A DNA stretch of 33,417 nucleotides from Prevotella sp. (GTDB taxonomy: Bacteria; Bacteroidota; Bacteroidia; Bacteroidales; Bacteroidaceae). The DNA lies in NCBI GenBank assembly GCA_017557185.1, contig JAFZAP010000005.1, forward strand, positions 1 through 33,417, in the 5' to 3' direction. Positions 6,512 through 15,984 of the stretch are shown here, in pieces. Made by a program: the position numbers and the translations under genes. Below the pieces are notes generated by a model. That model was not told where the DNA came from and did not search any database. It saw nothing but the letters and a program-made list of their open reading frames with translations. How positions within the stretch are numbered: the stretch's first letter is position 1; the number at the start of each line of letters is the position of its first letter.

Positions 6512-8488
6512 CTACTCTATGATTGCCGCCCAGCCGCCGTTTGGTGCGAGATGGATGGGGAGCGAGGCACCTTGCGCGTTGTCGGGCACGGTGATGGAGA
6601 ACTGCTGACGGTTGTAGTGCATGCCCTGATAGTCGGCATTCTTTCCATCGCGGAAGGCGTTGAGCTGATAGGTGCCGGGCATGAGGAAGTTGAGCGGAAT
6701 CTGCAGGTCGCGCGCCTTGTTGTTGGTGATGGCGCCGATATACCACTTCAAATCTTTCCGTTTTGCTACCACGACGTATTCGCCGGCTTCGGCGGCAAGA
6801 CAGCGCGTCTCGTCCCAAGTGGTGGGAACCGAGGCGATGAAGCGTGTGCATTCGTCGTTCTGGTAGTAGCGTGTGGGGTTGTCGGCCAGCATCTGCACAC
6901 CGCTCTCGAGCACGACGTAGAGGGCCATCTGGAAGGCGCGGGTGCCCATTGCTCCGCTGTTGGGCCTCGTGGCACGATACTGGCGGGGCTGCATATTGTT
7001 CATGCCGCCAGGCGTGAAGTCGGCTGCTCCCACCGCATTGCGGATGAAGGGAATGAACACGGTGTTGTCGGGGGTGCAGCCTTCCATCTGCTCCAGTCCG
7101 AGGACGCCTTCATAACTGATGAGGTTGGGATATTCGTATTCGAGTCCGGCAGGCGAGAACGCCCCGTGGAAATCGACGATGATGTGATGACGGGCAGCCT
7201 CCTCGACGACGCGCTTGTAGAAGTTAGTCATCCACTGATCGGCATGATCCATAAAGTCGATCTTCACGGCCGTGATGCCCCACTGCTCATAGGTGCTGAA
7301 GATGGTGTCGATGTTCTGCCACACGGCGAGCCAAGGCAGCCAGAGAATGATCTTCACGCCTTTCGAATCACAGTATTTAATCAGGTCAGGCAGGCGCAGC
7401 TCGTCGTTGCCGACAAACGGATCGCGGGTGGACTTGGCCCAGCCCTCGTCGAGCAGGATGTAGCGCAGCCCGTACTTCGCAGCGAAATCGGCGAAGTAGC
7501 AATAGGTGTCGTAATTGCAGCCGAAGCGGAAGTCGACGTCGGCTCCGTAGGGTGCGGCGCCGTTCCACCACTCCCACGACACCTGTCCGGGATGAATCCA
7601 GCTGGTGTCCTTCAGCGTGTTGCGGCGGGCGAGCTGTACGGGAATGGTCTGCTCGATGATGCCGCGACTATTGGTGACGGCGACCCAGCGCCAAGGAAGC
7701 GAGCGGCGGCCGGAGGTGCGGGCAATGTAGGGTGCCTCCTCGACGATGCGCTCCGAGCGGTCACCGCTGGGCTCCCACTTCAAGGGTGCCTTCGGATAGA
7801 TGGGGGAGAGGGCGTCGCCTGAAGGGGTGAGGAATTGATGGGGGTAGTCGTCGACATCGCTCTCACCGATGAGCAGCTGGGTGTCGTTGTTGCCCGAGAG
7901 CAGGAAGGGAACGGTGGCCTGCCGGCGGTCGGAGGCTGCCCATTCGGCGATGGTGCTTGTGCGATAGCGCTCCTCGTAGCTGGTGTTGAAGTTCTCGGGT
8001 GCGGTCTGATAATGAGCGGTGAAGCCGCTGGCAGGCGTCAGGCGGAAGTGGTCGTCGAAGACATCGATGGTGCCCTTGCGGCTGAGCACGAAGCGATAGG
8101 CCACGCAGTTGTTCATGACGCGCAGCACTAGTTGGCAGTTGGAACCCAGCGAGATGGCGGTCTCGTTGTAGTTCTCATAGATGGTGGAGAACTTCAGGGG
8201 CACCACAGGCAGGAAGCTGTTTTTCACGCGGCGCGTCTTGCCCACCGACACACTGCCCTTGGGCAGCGTCTCTTTGCCGAGATTCAGTGAGATGTCGCTG
8301 AGGGTGTAGACGACCTGTCCGTTTTTCTTCACGGTGTAGCCCAGCTGACCCTTTTCAGTGTTCAACTGAACAACGATTGTGCCGTCGGGCGAGGAGATGG
8401 TGCGAGCCTCGCCTCCTGCAAACATAGGCAGGGAGGGTGCAAGGACCATCAGTAAGAGTAGGAGTTTTTGCTTGATAGATTTTTCCAT
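6512..8488 (-). CDS. Glycoside hydrolase family 97 protein (retaining type)
   Basis: This 658-aa exported enzyme has a signal peptide (MEKSIKQKLLLLLMVL onward), an N-terminal beta-sandwich GH97_N domain (about 30-270) and a TIM barrel (about 290-560). VKIDFMDHADQ places an aspartate at residue 411 where retaining members have their nucleophile, and E460 in YEGVLGLE fits the acid/base. Inverting SusB-type alpha-glucosidases lack that aspartate, so an alpha-galactosidase-like retaining enzyme is more likely. ILLDEGWAKSTRDPF (about 344-358) and FHGAFSPAGLEYEYPN (about 440-455) are family signatures. I chose ATG 8488, since the upstream ATG 8521 lies above the predicted transcription start. The gene is divergent from purL. 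Confidence 0.92.
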   Translation of the reverse strand: MEKSIKQKLLLLLMVLAPSLPMFAGGEARTISSPDGTIVVQLNTEKGQLGYTVKKNGQVVYTLSDISLNLGKETLPKGSVSVGKTRRVKNSFLPVVPLKFSTIYENYNETAISLGSNCQLVLRVMNNCVAYRFVLSRKGTIDVFDDHFRLTPASGFTAHYQTAPENFNTSYEERYRTSTIAEWAASDRRQATVPFLLSGNNDTQLLIGESDVDDYPHQFLTPSGDALSPIYPKAPLKWEPSGDRSERIVEEAPYIARTSGRRSLPWRWVAVTNSRGIIEQTIPVQLARRNTLKDTSWIHPGQVSWEWWNGAAPYGADVDFRFGCNYDTYCYFADFAAKYGLRYILLDEGWAKSTRDPFVGNDELRLPDLIKYCDSKGVKIILWLPWLAVWQNIDTIFSTYEQWGITAVKIDFMDHADQWMTNFYKRVVEEAARHHIIVDFHGAFSPAGLEYEYPNLISYEGVLGLEQMEGCTPDNTVFIPFIRNAVGAADFTPGGMNNMQPRQYRATRPNSGAMGTRAFQMALYVVLESGVQMLADNPTRYYQNDECTRFIASVPTTWDETRCLAAEAGEYVVVAKRKDLKWYIGAITNNKARDLQIPLNFLMPGTYQLNAFRDGKNADYQGMHYNRQQFSITVPDNAQGASLPIHLAPNGGWAAIIE

Positions 8489-8518
8489 GATGGCAGGTTT
8501 TCGTTTGGTTATTATCTG

Positions 8519-8548
8519 CAAAGGTAATAAAAAATGATGTATTGCAAA
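8519..8548 (-). promoter_or_regulatory. Promoter of the GH97 gene
   Basis: On the minus strand TACCTTTG lies at 8526-8519, with TTTG at 8548-8545, 18 nt upstream. The start site would be near 8514, giving a 26-nt leader to ATG 8488 and excluding ATG 8521. Confidence 0.65.
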
Positions 8549-8576
8549 AAAAATGCATGAGAAATGTGGTGCTTTC

Positions 8577-8608
8577 TGCTATTATCTCGAAAAAAATGGC
8601 TACCTTTG
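8577..8608 (+). promoter_or_regulatory. Promoter of purL
   Basis: TACCTTTG at 8601-8608 is a clear -7 box. The -33 element is weak (a T-rich stretch near 8573-8580). The start site would be near 8613, so translation from ATG 8650 is supported and the upstream ATGs at 8542-8596 are excluded. Confidence 0.6.
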
Positions 8609-8649
8609 CAAGCAAATTTAAAACATCAACACTATTCACAGGAACGAGC

Positions 8650-11600
8650 ATGATACTTTTTTTCAAGACTCCCCAAAAGACCGTCATCGCTACGGCCATC
8701 AACCACACCCCAAGTAAGGAAGAAACCAGTGCACTCTGTTGGCTCTATGGACAGGCCACACTGCTCGACGCACAGCAGTTGGAAGGGTTCTTCGTGGGTC
8801 CGCGTCGGGAAATGATTACGCCGTGGAGCACAAATGCCGTTGAGATTACACAGAACATGAGCCTCAGCGGCATTTCGCGTATTGAAGAGTTCTTCCCCGT
8901 AGCTTCGGCCGATGCCGACTACGACCCGATGCTGCAACGCATGTATGAGGGTCTTAACCAGGAAGTATTCACCGTGAACATACAGCCCGACCCCATCCGA
9001 TATATCGACGACCTGGAAGCTTATAACGAACAGGAGGGCCTGGCGCTGTCGGCCGAGGAAATCAGCTATCTGCACGATATAGAGAAGCAGAACGGCCGTC
9101 CGCTCACCGACTCTGAGATCTTCGGCTTTGCCCAGATCAACTCCGAGCACTGCCGTCATAAGATTTTCGGCGGAACATTCATCATCGATGGCGAGGAGAA
9201 AGAATCGTCGCTCTTCGCGATGATCAAGAAGACGACCAAGGAGCATCCCAATAAGATTCTGTCGGCCTACAAGGACAATGTGGCGTTTGCACAGGGTCCG
9301 GTGGTGGAACAGTTTGCTCCCTCCGATCAGTCGACGGCCGACTGGTTCGAGGTGAAGGATATCGAGAGCGTGATTTCGCTGAAGGCGGAGACACACAACT
9401 TCCCGACGACGGTGGAACCTTTCAACGGTGCCGCTACGGGTACGGGCGGTGAGATACGCGACCGTATGGGCGGTGGCACGGGTTCGTGGCCCATCGCCGG
9501 TACGGCGGTCTATATGACGAGCTATCCGCGTCTCGACACGGAAGACGGCGAGGTGCGCGATTGGGAAGACCTGCTGCCTGTTCGCCAGTGGCTCTATCAG
9601 ACGCCCGAGCAGATTCTCATCAAGGCTTCGAATGGTGCCAGCGACTTCGGAAACAAGTTCGGTCAGCCGCTGATCTGCGGTTCGGTGCTTACGTTTGAGC
9701 ATCAGGAAGGCGAGGAGAAGTATGCTTACGACAAGGTGATCATGCTGGCTGGCGGCGTGGGCTATGGCAAGAAGCGCGACTGCCTGAAGAAAGAACCGCA
9801 GAAAGGAAACAAGGTGGTCGTGGTCGGTGGCGACAACTATCGCATCGGACTGGGCGGCGGCTCGGTGTCGTCGGTCGATACGGGCCGCTACAGTAACGGC
9901 ATCGAACTAAATGCTGTGCAGCGTGCCAACCCGGAGATGCAGAAGCGTGCTTATAACCTCGTGCGAGCATTGGTGGAAGAAAACCAGAATCCCGTTGTGT
10001 CGATTCACGATCACGGCTCAGCAGGCCATCTGAACTGTCTGTCGGAACTGGTTGAGGAATGTGGCGGTGAAATCGATATGACGAAACTTCCCATCGGCGA
10101 CCAGACACTTTCAGCGAAGGAGATTATTGCCAACGAGAGTCAGGAACGCATGGGACTGCTCATCGACGAACAGCACATCGAGCATGTGCGCCAGATTGCT
10201 GAGCGCGAGCGCGCTCCGCTTTATGTGGTCGGCGAGACCACGGGCGATGCCCACTTCTCGTTCCGTCAGGGCGATGGCGTGAAACCTTTCGACCTCGACG
10301 TAGCACAGATGTTCGGTCATTCGCCGAAGACCATCATGCGCGATAACACTGTGGAGCGTTTGTACGAGCCTGTGGAACACGATGCGACGGTTTCGCACCA
10401 AACGCTGAACGAATATGTGGAGCGTGTGTTGCAACTAGAGGCTGTGGCCTGCAAGGACTGGCTGACGAACAAGGTTGACCGCTCTGTGACGGGTAAGATT
10501 GCCCGCCAGCAGTGTCAGGGTGAGATACAGCTGCCGCTCTCCGACTGTGGTGTGGTGGCTCTCGACTATCGTGGCCGCAAGGGAATTGCTACGGCGCTGG
10601 GACATGCCCCGCAGGCAGGACTGGCTTCGCCCGAAGCCGGCAGCGTGCTTTCGGTGGCCGAGTCGCTTACGAATATCGTCTGGGCACCGCTTGCGGAAGG
10701 TCTGCAGAGTGTGTCGCTCTCGGCCAACTGGATGTGGCCCTGCCGCTCGCAGGAGGGCGAGGACGCCCGTCTCTACAAGGCTGTAGAGGCACTGAGTGAT
10801 TTCTGCTGTGCCCTCGGCGTGAATGTACCTACAGGAAAGGACTCGCTGTCGATGTCGCAACAATACCCCAACGGCGAGAAGATCATCGCCCCGGGCACTG
10901 TCATTGTGAGCAGTGGCGGCGAGGTCGACGACGTGCGGAAGGTTGTCAGCCCCGTGCTGGTGAACAACAAGCGGTCGAGTATCTATCACATCGACTTCTC
11001 GTTCTGCGAGCAGCGTCTCGGCGGTTCGGCCTTTGCGCAGAGTCTCGGTAAGGTGGGCAGCGATGTGCCGACGGTCACGAATCCCGAGTACTTCGTCGAT
11101 TGCTTCAATGCCGTGCAGGAACTCATTCGTCGCGGTTGGGTGATGGCCGGTCACGATATCTCGGCAGGCGGACTGATTACAACACTGCTTGAGATGACCT
11201 TTGCCAACAAGAAGGGCGGTATGCACATCAATCTGCATGATATCTGTGCCGACGGCGATGTCGTCAAGACACTCTTCGCTGAGAATCCCGGTGTGATTAT
11301 CCAGGTGAGCGATGAACATAAGTTCGATCTGCGCGACTATCTGGAGGATGTCGGTGTGGGATTCGCCAAGATCGGCTATCCGATAGAGAACGACCGACAG
11401 CTGATTATCAAGAATGGCGATGACGAGATAGAATTCGACATCGACCACCTCCGTGATGTGTGGTATAAGACGAGCTATCTGCTCGACCGCCGTCAAAGCC
11501 GCAACGGAATGGCCCGCGAGCGTTTCGAGAACTACAAGCAGCAACCGCTGGAGATGCGGTTCCCGCGTGGGTTCTCGGGCAGTCTGCGCCAGTATGGACT

Positions 11601-12396
11601 ATCGTGGAGGCGAGAGCCGCTCGGAAAGGCGAAAGACAAAGCAACCCCGAAGGCAGCTATCATCCGCGAAAAGGGTACGAATGGTGAGCGCGAGATGGCT
11701 TACTGCCTCTATCTGGCAGGCTTCGAAGTGAAGGATGTCATGATGACCGATCTGATCACAGGCCGTGAGACACTCGACGAAGTCAACATGATTGTGTTCT
11801 GTGGCGGATTCTCGAATAGCGACGTGCTCGGTTCGGCAAAGGGCTGGGCTGGTGCCTTCCTCTACAACCCCAAGGCAAAGGAGGCTCTCGACCGCTTCTA
11901 TGCTCGCGAGGACACGCTGTCGCTTGGCATCTGCAACGGTTGTCAGCTGATGGTGGAACTGGGACTGGTCGACAAGTCGGCTCAGGCAAAGATGCTCCAT
12001 AACGTATCGCGCAAGTTCGAGAGCGGCTTCCTCACATTGGATATTCCCGAGAACGATAGCGTGATGTTCCGCACGCTCGGCGGTTCGAAGCTTGGCATTT
12101 GGGTGGCTCACGGTGAAGGCCGTTTCTCGCTGCCCGAGGGCGAGCAGAAATACAATATCGTGGCGAAATACAACTATCACGGCTATCCCGCCAATCCCAA
12201 CGGCTCCGACTTCGATGTGGCCGGCATCTGCTCGGCCGACGGGCGTCATCTGGCTATGATGCCCCACTTGGAGCGTGCCCTCTTCCCCTGGCAGAATGCG
12301 TGGTATCCGCAGAACCGCCGTCTGGACGAGGTCACCCCGTGGATGGAAGCATTCGTGAACGCACGGAAGTGGGTTGAGAATAAGATGACAAAGTGA
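8650..12396 (+). CDS. purL: Phosphoribosylformylglycinamidine synthase (large, single-chain)
   Basis: This 1248-aa enzyme converts FGAR plus glutamine and ATP to FGAM in step 4 of purine synthesis. The order is an N-terminal PurS-like domain, a linker, a tandem AIRS-type synthetase core (KAETHNFPTTVEPFNGAATG near 246-265, with GGGTGSWPIAGTAVYM beyond) and a class I glutamine amidotransferase. The amidotransferase nucleophile is C1095 in GICNGC, and the His/Glu pair is H1206/E1208 in MPHLER. Its length matches the single-chain PurL of Proteobacteria and Bacteroidales rather than the split PurS/PurL/PurQ form. ATG 8650 is supported by the promoter position. The stop overlaps the start of a chromate-transporter-family gene (GTGA). 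Confidence 0.97.
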   Translation: MILFFKTPQKTVIATAINHTPSKEETSALCWLYGQATLLDAQQLEGFFVGPRREMITPWSTNAVEITQNMSLSGISRIEEFFPVASADADYDPMLQRMYEGLNQEVFTVNIQPDPIRYIDDLEAYNEQEGLALSAEEISYLHDIEKQNGRPLTDSEIFGFAQINSEHCRHKIFGGTFIIDGEEKESSLFAMIKKTTKEHPNKILSAYKDNVAFAQGPVVEQFAPSDQSTADWFEVKDIESVISLKAETHNFPTTVEPFNGAATGTGGEIRDRMGGGTGSWPIAGTAVYMTSYPRLDTEDGEVRDWEDLLPVRQWLYQTPEQILIKASNGASDFGNKFGQPLICGSVLTFEHQEGEEKYAYDKVIMLAGGVGYGKKRDCLKKEPQKGNKVVVVGGDNYRIGLGGGSVSSVDTGRYSNGIELNAVQRANPEMQKRAYNLVRALVEENQNPVVSIHDHGSAGHLNCLSELVEECGGEIDMTKLPIGDQTLSAKEIIANESQERMGLLIDEQHIEHVRQIAERERAPLYVVGETTGDAHFSFRQGDGVKPFDLDVAQMFGHSPKTIMRDNTVERLYEPVEHDATVSHQTLNEYVERVLQLEAVACKDWLTNKVDRSVTGKIARQQCQGEIQLPLSDCGVVALDYRGRKGIATALGHAPQAGLASPEAGSVLSVAESLTNIVWAPLAEGLQSVSLSANWMWPCRSQEGEDARLYKAVEALSDFCCALGVNVPTGKDSLSMSQQYPNGEKIIAPGTVIVSSGGEVDDVRKVVSPVLVNNKRSSIYHIDFSFCEQRLGGSAFAQSLGKVGSDVPTVTNPEYFVDCFNAVQELIRRGWVMAGHDISAGGLITTLLEMTFANKKGGMHINLHDICADGDVVKTLFAENPGVIIQVSDEHKFDLRDYLEDVGVGFAKIGYPIENDRQLIIKNGDDEIEFDIDHLRDVWYKTSYLLDRRQSRNGMARERFENYKQQPLEMRFPRGFSGSLRQYGLSWRREPLGKAKDKATPKAAIIREKGTNGEREMAYCLYLAGFEVKDVMMTDLITGRETLDEVNMIVFCGGFSNSDVLGSAKGWAGAFLYNPKAKEALDRFYAREDTLSLGICNGCQLMVELGLVDKSAQAKMLHNVSRKFESGFLTLDIPENDSVMFRTLGGSKLGIWVAHGEGRFSLPEGEQKYNIVAKYNYHGYPANPNGSDFDVAGICSADGRHLAMMPHLERALFPWQNAWYPQNRRLDEVTPWMEAFVNARKWVENKMTK

Positions 12397-12938
12397 CGAA
12401 TATGCTGTTGCAACTGTTCAAGACATTTGGTAAGATAGGGGCCTTCACGCTGGGTGGAGGCTATGCGATGATTCCGATCATTGAGAGCGAGGTGGTCGAT
12501 AAGCACCGATGGATTTCGCGCGAGGAGTTTCTTGATCTCATCGCTGTGGCACAAAGCTGTCCGGGCGTGTTTGCCATTAATATCTCGACATTCATCGGCT
12601 ACAAGCTGCGCAGGGAGAGTGGTGCCATCGTCTCGGCGATAGGAGCAGCCCTGCCCTCGTTCCTCATCATCCTGATTATTGCTATGTTCTTCCATCGCTT
12701 CATGGATGTTCCCTGGGTGGCAGCCATGTTTCGTGGCATCCGCCCTGCTGTGGTAGCCCTCATCGCTGTTCCGACATTCAATCTGACTAAGAGCGCACAC
12801 ATCACGCTTTCCACCTGTTGGATTCCCATCGTCACTGCGCTACTCATCTGGCTGCTGGGTGTCAACCCTGTGGTAATCATCATCGCGGCAGCCGTCATCG
12901 GCTATCTCTACGGACAGTTCATCAGTCCAACTGAATAA
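12393..12938 (+). CDS. Chromate transporter family protein, first half-size subunit
   Basis: This 181-aa membrane protein carries one CHR domain. It begins LFKTFGKIGAFTLGGGYAMIPII and has the conserved AQSCPGVFAINISTFIGYKL segment, followed by about five hydrophobic helices. Half-size CHR proteins are usually encoded as adjacent pairs that assemble with opposite topology. The substrate may be chromate or sulfate, or unknown; the name reflects family only. GTG 12393 overlaps the purL stop (GTGA). ATG 12402 is the alternative start and would remove three residues. Coupling to purL suggests co-expression, but I know of no direct functional link. Confidence 0.88.
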   Translation: MTNMLLQLFKTFGKIGAFTLGGGYAMIPIIESEVVDKHRWISREEFLDLIAVAQSCPGVFAINISTFIGYKLRRESGAIVSAIGAALPSFLIILIIAMFFHRFMDVPWVAAMFRGIRPAVVALIAVPTFNLTKSAHITLSTCWIPIVTALLIWLLGVNPVVIIIAAAVIGYLYGQFISPTE

Positions 12939-12947
12939 GAAACTATC

Positions 12948-13523
12948 ATGATATACTTCTATCTGTTCATCACGTTTTTTGAGATCGGACTCTTCGGGTT
13001 CGGTGGCGGATACGGCATGCTCTCGCTCATCCAGACGGAGACCGTTGTCCACCACCAATGGCTGTCGTCGGCAGAATTCACCAATATCGTTGCCATCTCC
13101 CAGATGACACCGGGTCCTATCGGCATCAACTCCGCCACCTATTGTGGCTACACAGCAGTTCAGAATGCAGGCTATAGTGGCTTCATGGCCATACTGGGGT
13201 CGTTCACGGCAACGTTTGCACTTGTGCTGCCATCGCTGATTCTGATGATACTCATCAGTAAATTGTTTATGAAGTACATGGACACGCCTGTGGTTCAGAA
13301 CATTTTCAGTGCGCTGCGCCCCGTTGTCGTAGGACTGCTCGCTGCTGCCACTCTGTTGCTGATGAACGCTGAGAATTTCTCTTCACCCGCTATCAACCCT
13401 TGGCAGTTCTGGATTAGCATCGCCCTTTTCGTTGCCACATTTGTCGGAACGAAATACGTGAAGATCAATCCTATCAAGATGATTTGCTACGCGGCATTCG
13501 CAGGGCTTATCCTGCTCTATTGA
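12948..13523 (+). CDS. Chromate transporter family protein, second half-size subunit
   Basis: This 191-aa partner of the preceding gene also has one CHR domain: FFEIGLFGFGGGYGMLSLIQ near the N terminus, then SQMTPGPIGINSATYCGY with the conserved PGP, then hydrophobic helices to the C terminus. It starts 9 bp after the first subunit's stop, consistent with a two-subunit carrier. Its TGA stop overlaps the TAG stop of the convergent HlyD-type gene by 7 bp, so no terminator separates the two units. Confidence 0.9.
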   Translation: MIYFYLFITFFEIGLFGFGGGYGMLSLIQTETVVHHQWLSSAEFTNIVAISQMTPGPIGINSATYCGYTAVQNAGYSGFMAILGSFTATFALVLPSLILMILISKLFMKYMDTPVVQNIFSALRPVVVGLLAAATLLLMNAENFSSPAINPWQFWISIALFVATFVGTKYVKINPIKMICYAAFAGLILLY

Positions 13524-14695
13524 TGGATACTCATCCCGTCCTCCTCTGTTGAAATAATCTTTGGACCACGCACAAGGTCGTTTTTCGTGATGCCACTGAG
13601 GATTTCGATGCGAATGCCATCGCTCAGTCCCGTCTTCACACTGCGACGTTCGTATTCTTTTTTCTTGCCTTCACCCTTGATTACATATACAAATGTCTTG
13701 CCCTCGCTGAACTCGATGGCGCTCTCGGGGATGGTGAGCGCATGCTTCACCTCTGCCAGCACGATATTCGCATTGGCTGAGTAGCCGCTACGAATCTGCG
13801 CAGCACTGATGCCACCTTCGCCAATCGGCTGTGGGGCCTTCTTGCGCTCTGTCATCTGCCGCTGGCGCACGGCAGCCTTCAACTCAAACTGGTTGGCACC
13901 GTTGCTCTCGACAGCTTTTGGTGAAATGTATTCAAGCGTGGCATCGAATGTCAGGTTTTGCATAGCACCAATCGTAATCTGCATAGGCATTCCAGCCACG
14001 AGGCTTCCCACTTCCGTTTCGTCGATGTTGCCGCGGAAGATGAGGTCGCCCATGTTGGCTACGGTGGCAATCGTGGTACCGTCGTTGAAAGTGTTGGATA
14101 GGATGACGGAGTTTCCCACCTTCACGGGAACATCGAGGATGAGACCTGTGATGGTGGAACGGATGAGTGTCGACGAAGCGGATGCATTGCTCCTTGAGAC
14201 ACCGTCGCGAACAACCTGCAACTGGTCGTTGGCGGCTGTGACCTCTTCGCGGGCTTGTCGGTAGGTCTGGCGAATCTTATCATATTCGTCGGCCGACACC
14301 AGTCCCTTGTCGAATAGTACCTGCTCGCGGTCGAGGTCGGTCTTTGCCTGCTGGGCATTCACGGTGGCCAGGCGCACACGGGCTTGTGCCGACGACAGCT
14401 GTTGCATGTCGGGAATCACTTTCACACGGGCGATGACTTCGCCAGCTTGGACGTGGTCGCCAGCCTCCTTCATGATTTCTGCAATGATTCCGCTGATTTG
14501 CGGCTTCACGTTCACTTCGTTGCGAGGTTCAATCTTTCCGGTCACCACGGTTGTCTTCTTCAGGTCCATCACCTCTGGTGTGAATTCCTCGAAGACATCG
14601 GGTTTCGGCTGCGACTTCATCCACAGAAACACGAACATGCCGATGAAGACCAGTGCCACTAAGGCTGCAATCACGATTTTGAAATACTTCTTCAT
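13517..14695 (-). CDS. HlyD/MacA-type periplasmic adaptor of an ABC efflux system
   Basis: This 392-aa protein has one N-terminal membrane anchor (about 5-26) and then a lipoyl-like half (about 55-85, VKPQISGIIAEIMKEAGDHV). A coiled-coil hairpin (about 100-165, LSSAQARVRLATVNAQQ onward), a second lipoyl/beta-barrel region and a C-terminal membrane-proximal domain follow. Such adaptors link inner-membrane ABC permeases to an outer-membrane channel. ATG 14695 is preferred over 14719 because the hydrophobic anchor begins at MKKYFKIVIAAL. It is the last gene of the minus-strand run, after two MacB-type permeases and their ATPase. No TolC-like channel gene lies in the window, so it must be elsewhere. 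Confidence 0.9.
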   Translation of the reverse strand: MKKYFKIVIAALVALVFIGMFVFLWMKSQPKPDVFEEFTPEVMDLKKTTVVTGKIEPRNEVNVKPQISGIIAEIMKEAGDHVQAGEVIARVKVIPDMQQLSSAQARVRLATVNAQQAKTDLDREQVLFDKGLVSADEYDKIRQTYRQAREEVTAANDQLQVVRDGVSRSNASASSTLIRSTITGLILDVPVKVGNSVILSNTFNDGTTIATVANMGDLIFRGNIDETEVGSLVAGMPMQITIGAMQNLTFDATLEYISPKAVESNGANQFELKAAVRQRQMTERKKAPQPIGEGGISAAQIRSGYSANANIVLAEVKHALTIPESAIEFSEGKTFVYVIKGEGKKKEYERRSVKTGLSDGIRIEILSGITKNDLVRGPKIISTEEDGMSIHQ

Positions 14696-14721
14696 ATTGT
14701 CTTGATGTTGTTTTTGCAATG

Positions 14722-15966
14722 TTATTCGTCGCGCATGGCATCGACAGGCTTGATGCTCATGGCACGTCCTGCGGGAGCGAGTCCCGCCAATACACCCAGT
14801 ATGCTGAGCAAAACGACTGCTCCGATGGCAGTCCAGAAGCCCACTTGGTAGTGGGCATTGACGATTCCATCGGTGGTGTTGCCCATCTCCACCATCTGCA
14901 GGATGATCACGGCAAACAGGATGCCGCTCATGCCGGCGACAGCCGTGAGCAGAATGCTCTCGCTGATGATCTGACTGAGAATGTCGCGCGGTGTAGCTCC
15001 GATGGCACGTCGGATGCCGATCTCCGTAGTCCGTTCACGCACGGTAACCATCATGATATTCGACACGCCGATAGCACCTGCCAGTAGTGTACCGATGCCC
15101 ACGAGCCAAATCAGGAAGTTGACACCTCGGAACATGCTGTCCATCATACCGAACAACACCTCCGTATTGAACACGGTGACAGCTTTCTCGTCGGTGGGAT
15201 CAATATGGTGGGCACGGGCCACGACCTCTCGGATGTGCTGAGCGATGTTGCTCATCGTCACGCCAGGCTTTGCCGTCAGACAGATCAGGTCGACCTGGTT
15301 GCCCATGTTATATGCCTGTTGCATGAGCGACATCGGAATGCAGACGCTCTCTTCTGCAGAGCCGTTGATGCTGACATTGCCCGCACTGTAGTCGACGCCT
15401 ATCACACGATAATAGGTGGAGTCGATTCGCACCATCTCACCGCAAGGGTCGCCGCCTTGCGGGAAGAGCGTCTTGTAGACCTTCTTGCCAAGTACGCAAA
15501 CTTTGCGGCCCTGCGCGATATCCATGTCGTTGAGGAAGCGGCCATAGCGCATCTGCGGCTCTTCCACCTTGGCATAGTCGGCGAGTAACCCCTTGACGTT
15601 ACTGCTGTAGCGATTGTCGCCAGCCACCACTGTGCGTCCCCATTTCGACAAGGCGGGTGTCACGATGTCGAGTTCAGGCACTTGTGCTATCAGTCGTTCC
15701 ACATCGTTCATGTCGGCACCCCACTGGCGGCCTTTGCGGAATCCGTGATAGGGCTTCGTGGTGGGTTGGGCAAAGACGAATGCCGAATTGGTGGCAAATC
15801 CCTCGAACTCTCGCGACAGCGATTCTTTCAGGCCGTCGCCTCCGCCGATGAGGCCGACCAGCATGAATACACCCCAGAACACGCCGAAGCCTGTAAGCAA
15901 CGATCGGCTCTTGTTGCGAGTGAGCGTATCGATGATTTCGCGATATGTGTCGATGTCGATTTTCAT
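14722..15966 (-). CDS. MacB/FtsX-type ABC transporter permease
   Basis: This 414-aa protein has one N-terminal helix (about 22-45, SLLTGFGVFWGVFMLVGLI), a large periplasmic MacB_PCD domain (about 50-260) and three C-terminal helices with the FtsX signature. The signature runs from GVSNIMMVTVRERTTEIGIR to RRAIGATPRDILSQIISES (about 298-330). It ends with AGRAMSIKPVDAMRDE, the usual FtsX tail. Such permeases couple cytoplasmic ATP hydrolysis to periplasmic substrate expulsion. It starts 18 bp after the upstream permease of similar design, which suggests the two form a heterodimer. Confidence 0.92.
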   Translation of the reverse strand: MKIDIDTYREIIDTLTRNKSRSLLTGFGVFWGVFMLVGLIGGGDGLKESLSREFEGFATNSAFVFAQPTTKPYHGFRKGRQWGADMNDVERLIAQVPELDIVTPALSKWGRTVVAGDNRYSSNVKGLLADYAKVEEPQMRYGRFLNDMDIAQGRKVCVLGKKVYKTLFPQGGDPCGEMVRIDSTYYRVIGVDYSAGNVSINGSAEESVCIPMSLMQQAYNMGNQVDLICLTAKPGVTMSNIAQHIREVVARAHHIDPTDEKAVTVFNTEVLFGMMDSMFRGVNFLIWLVGIGTLLAGAIGVSNIMMVTVRERTTEIGIRRAIGATPRDILSQIISESILLTAVAGMSGILFAVIILQMVEMGNTTDGIVNAHYQVGFWTAIGAVVLLSILGVLAGLAPAGRAMSIKPVDAMRDE

Positions 15967-15984
15967 TGATGAGTTCTTGAGAAG

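Noticed and set aside
13790-13850. Possible decayed palindromic repeat in the HlyD-type gene (PQPIGEGG)
   Set aside because: The peptide resembles the GH43 inserts, but the DNA does not show the GGGAGGGG palindrome clearly enough to claim it.
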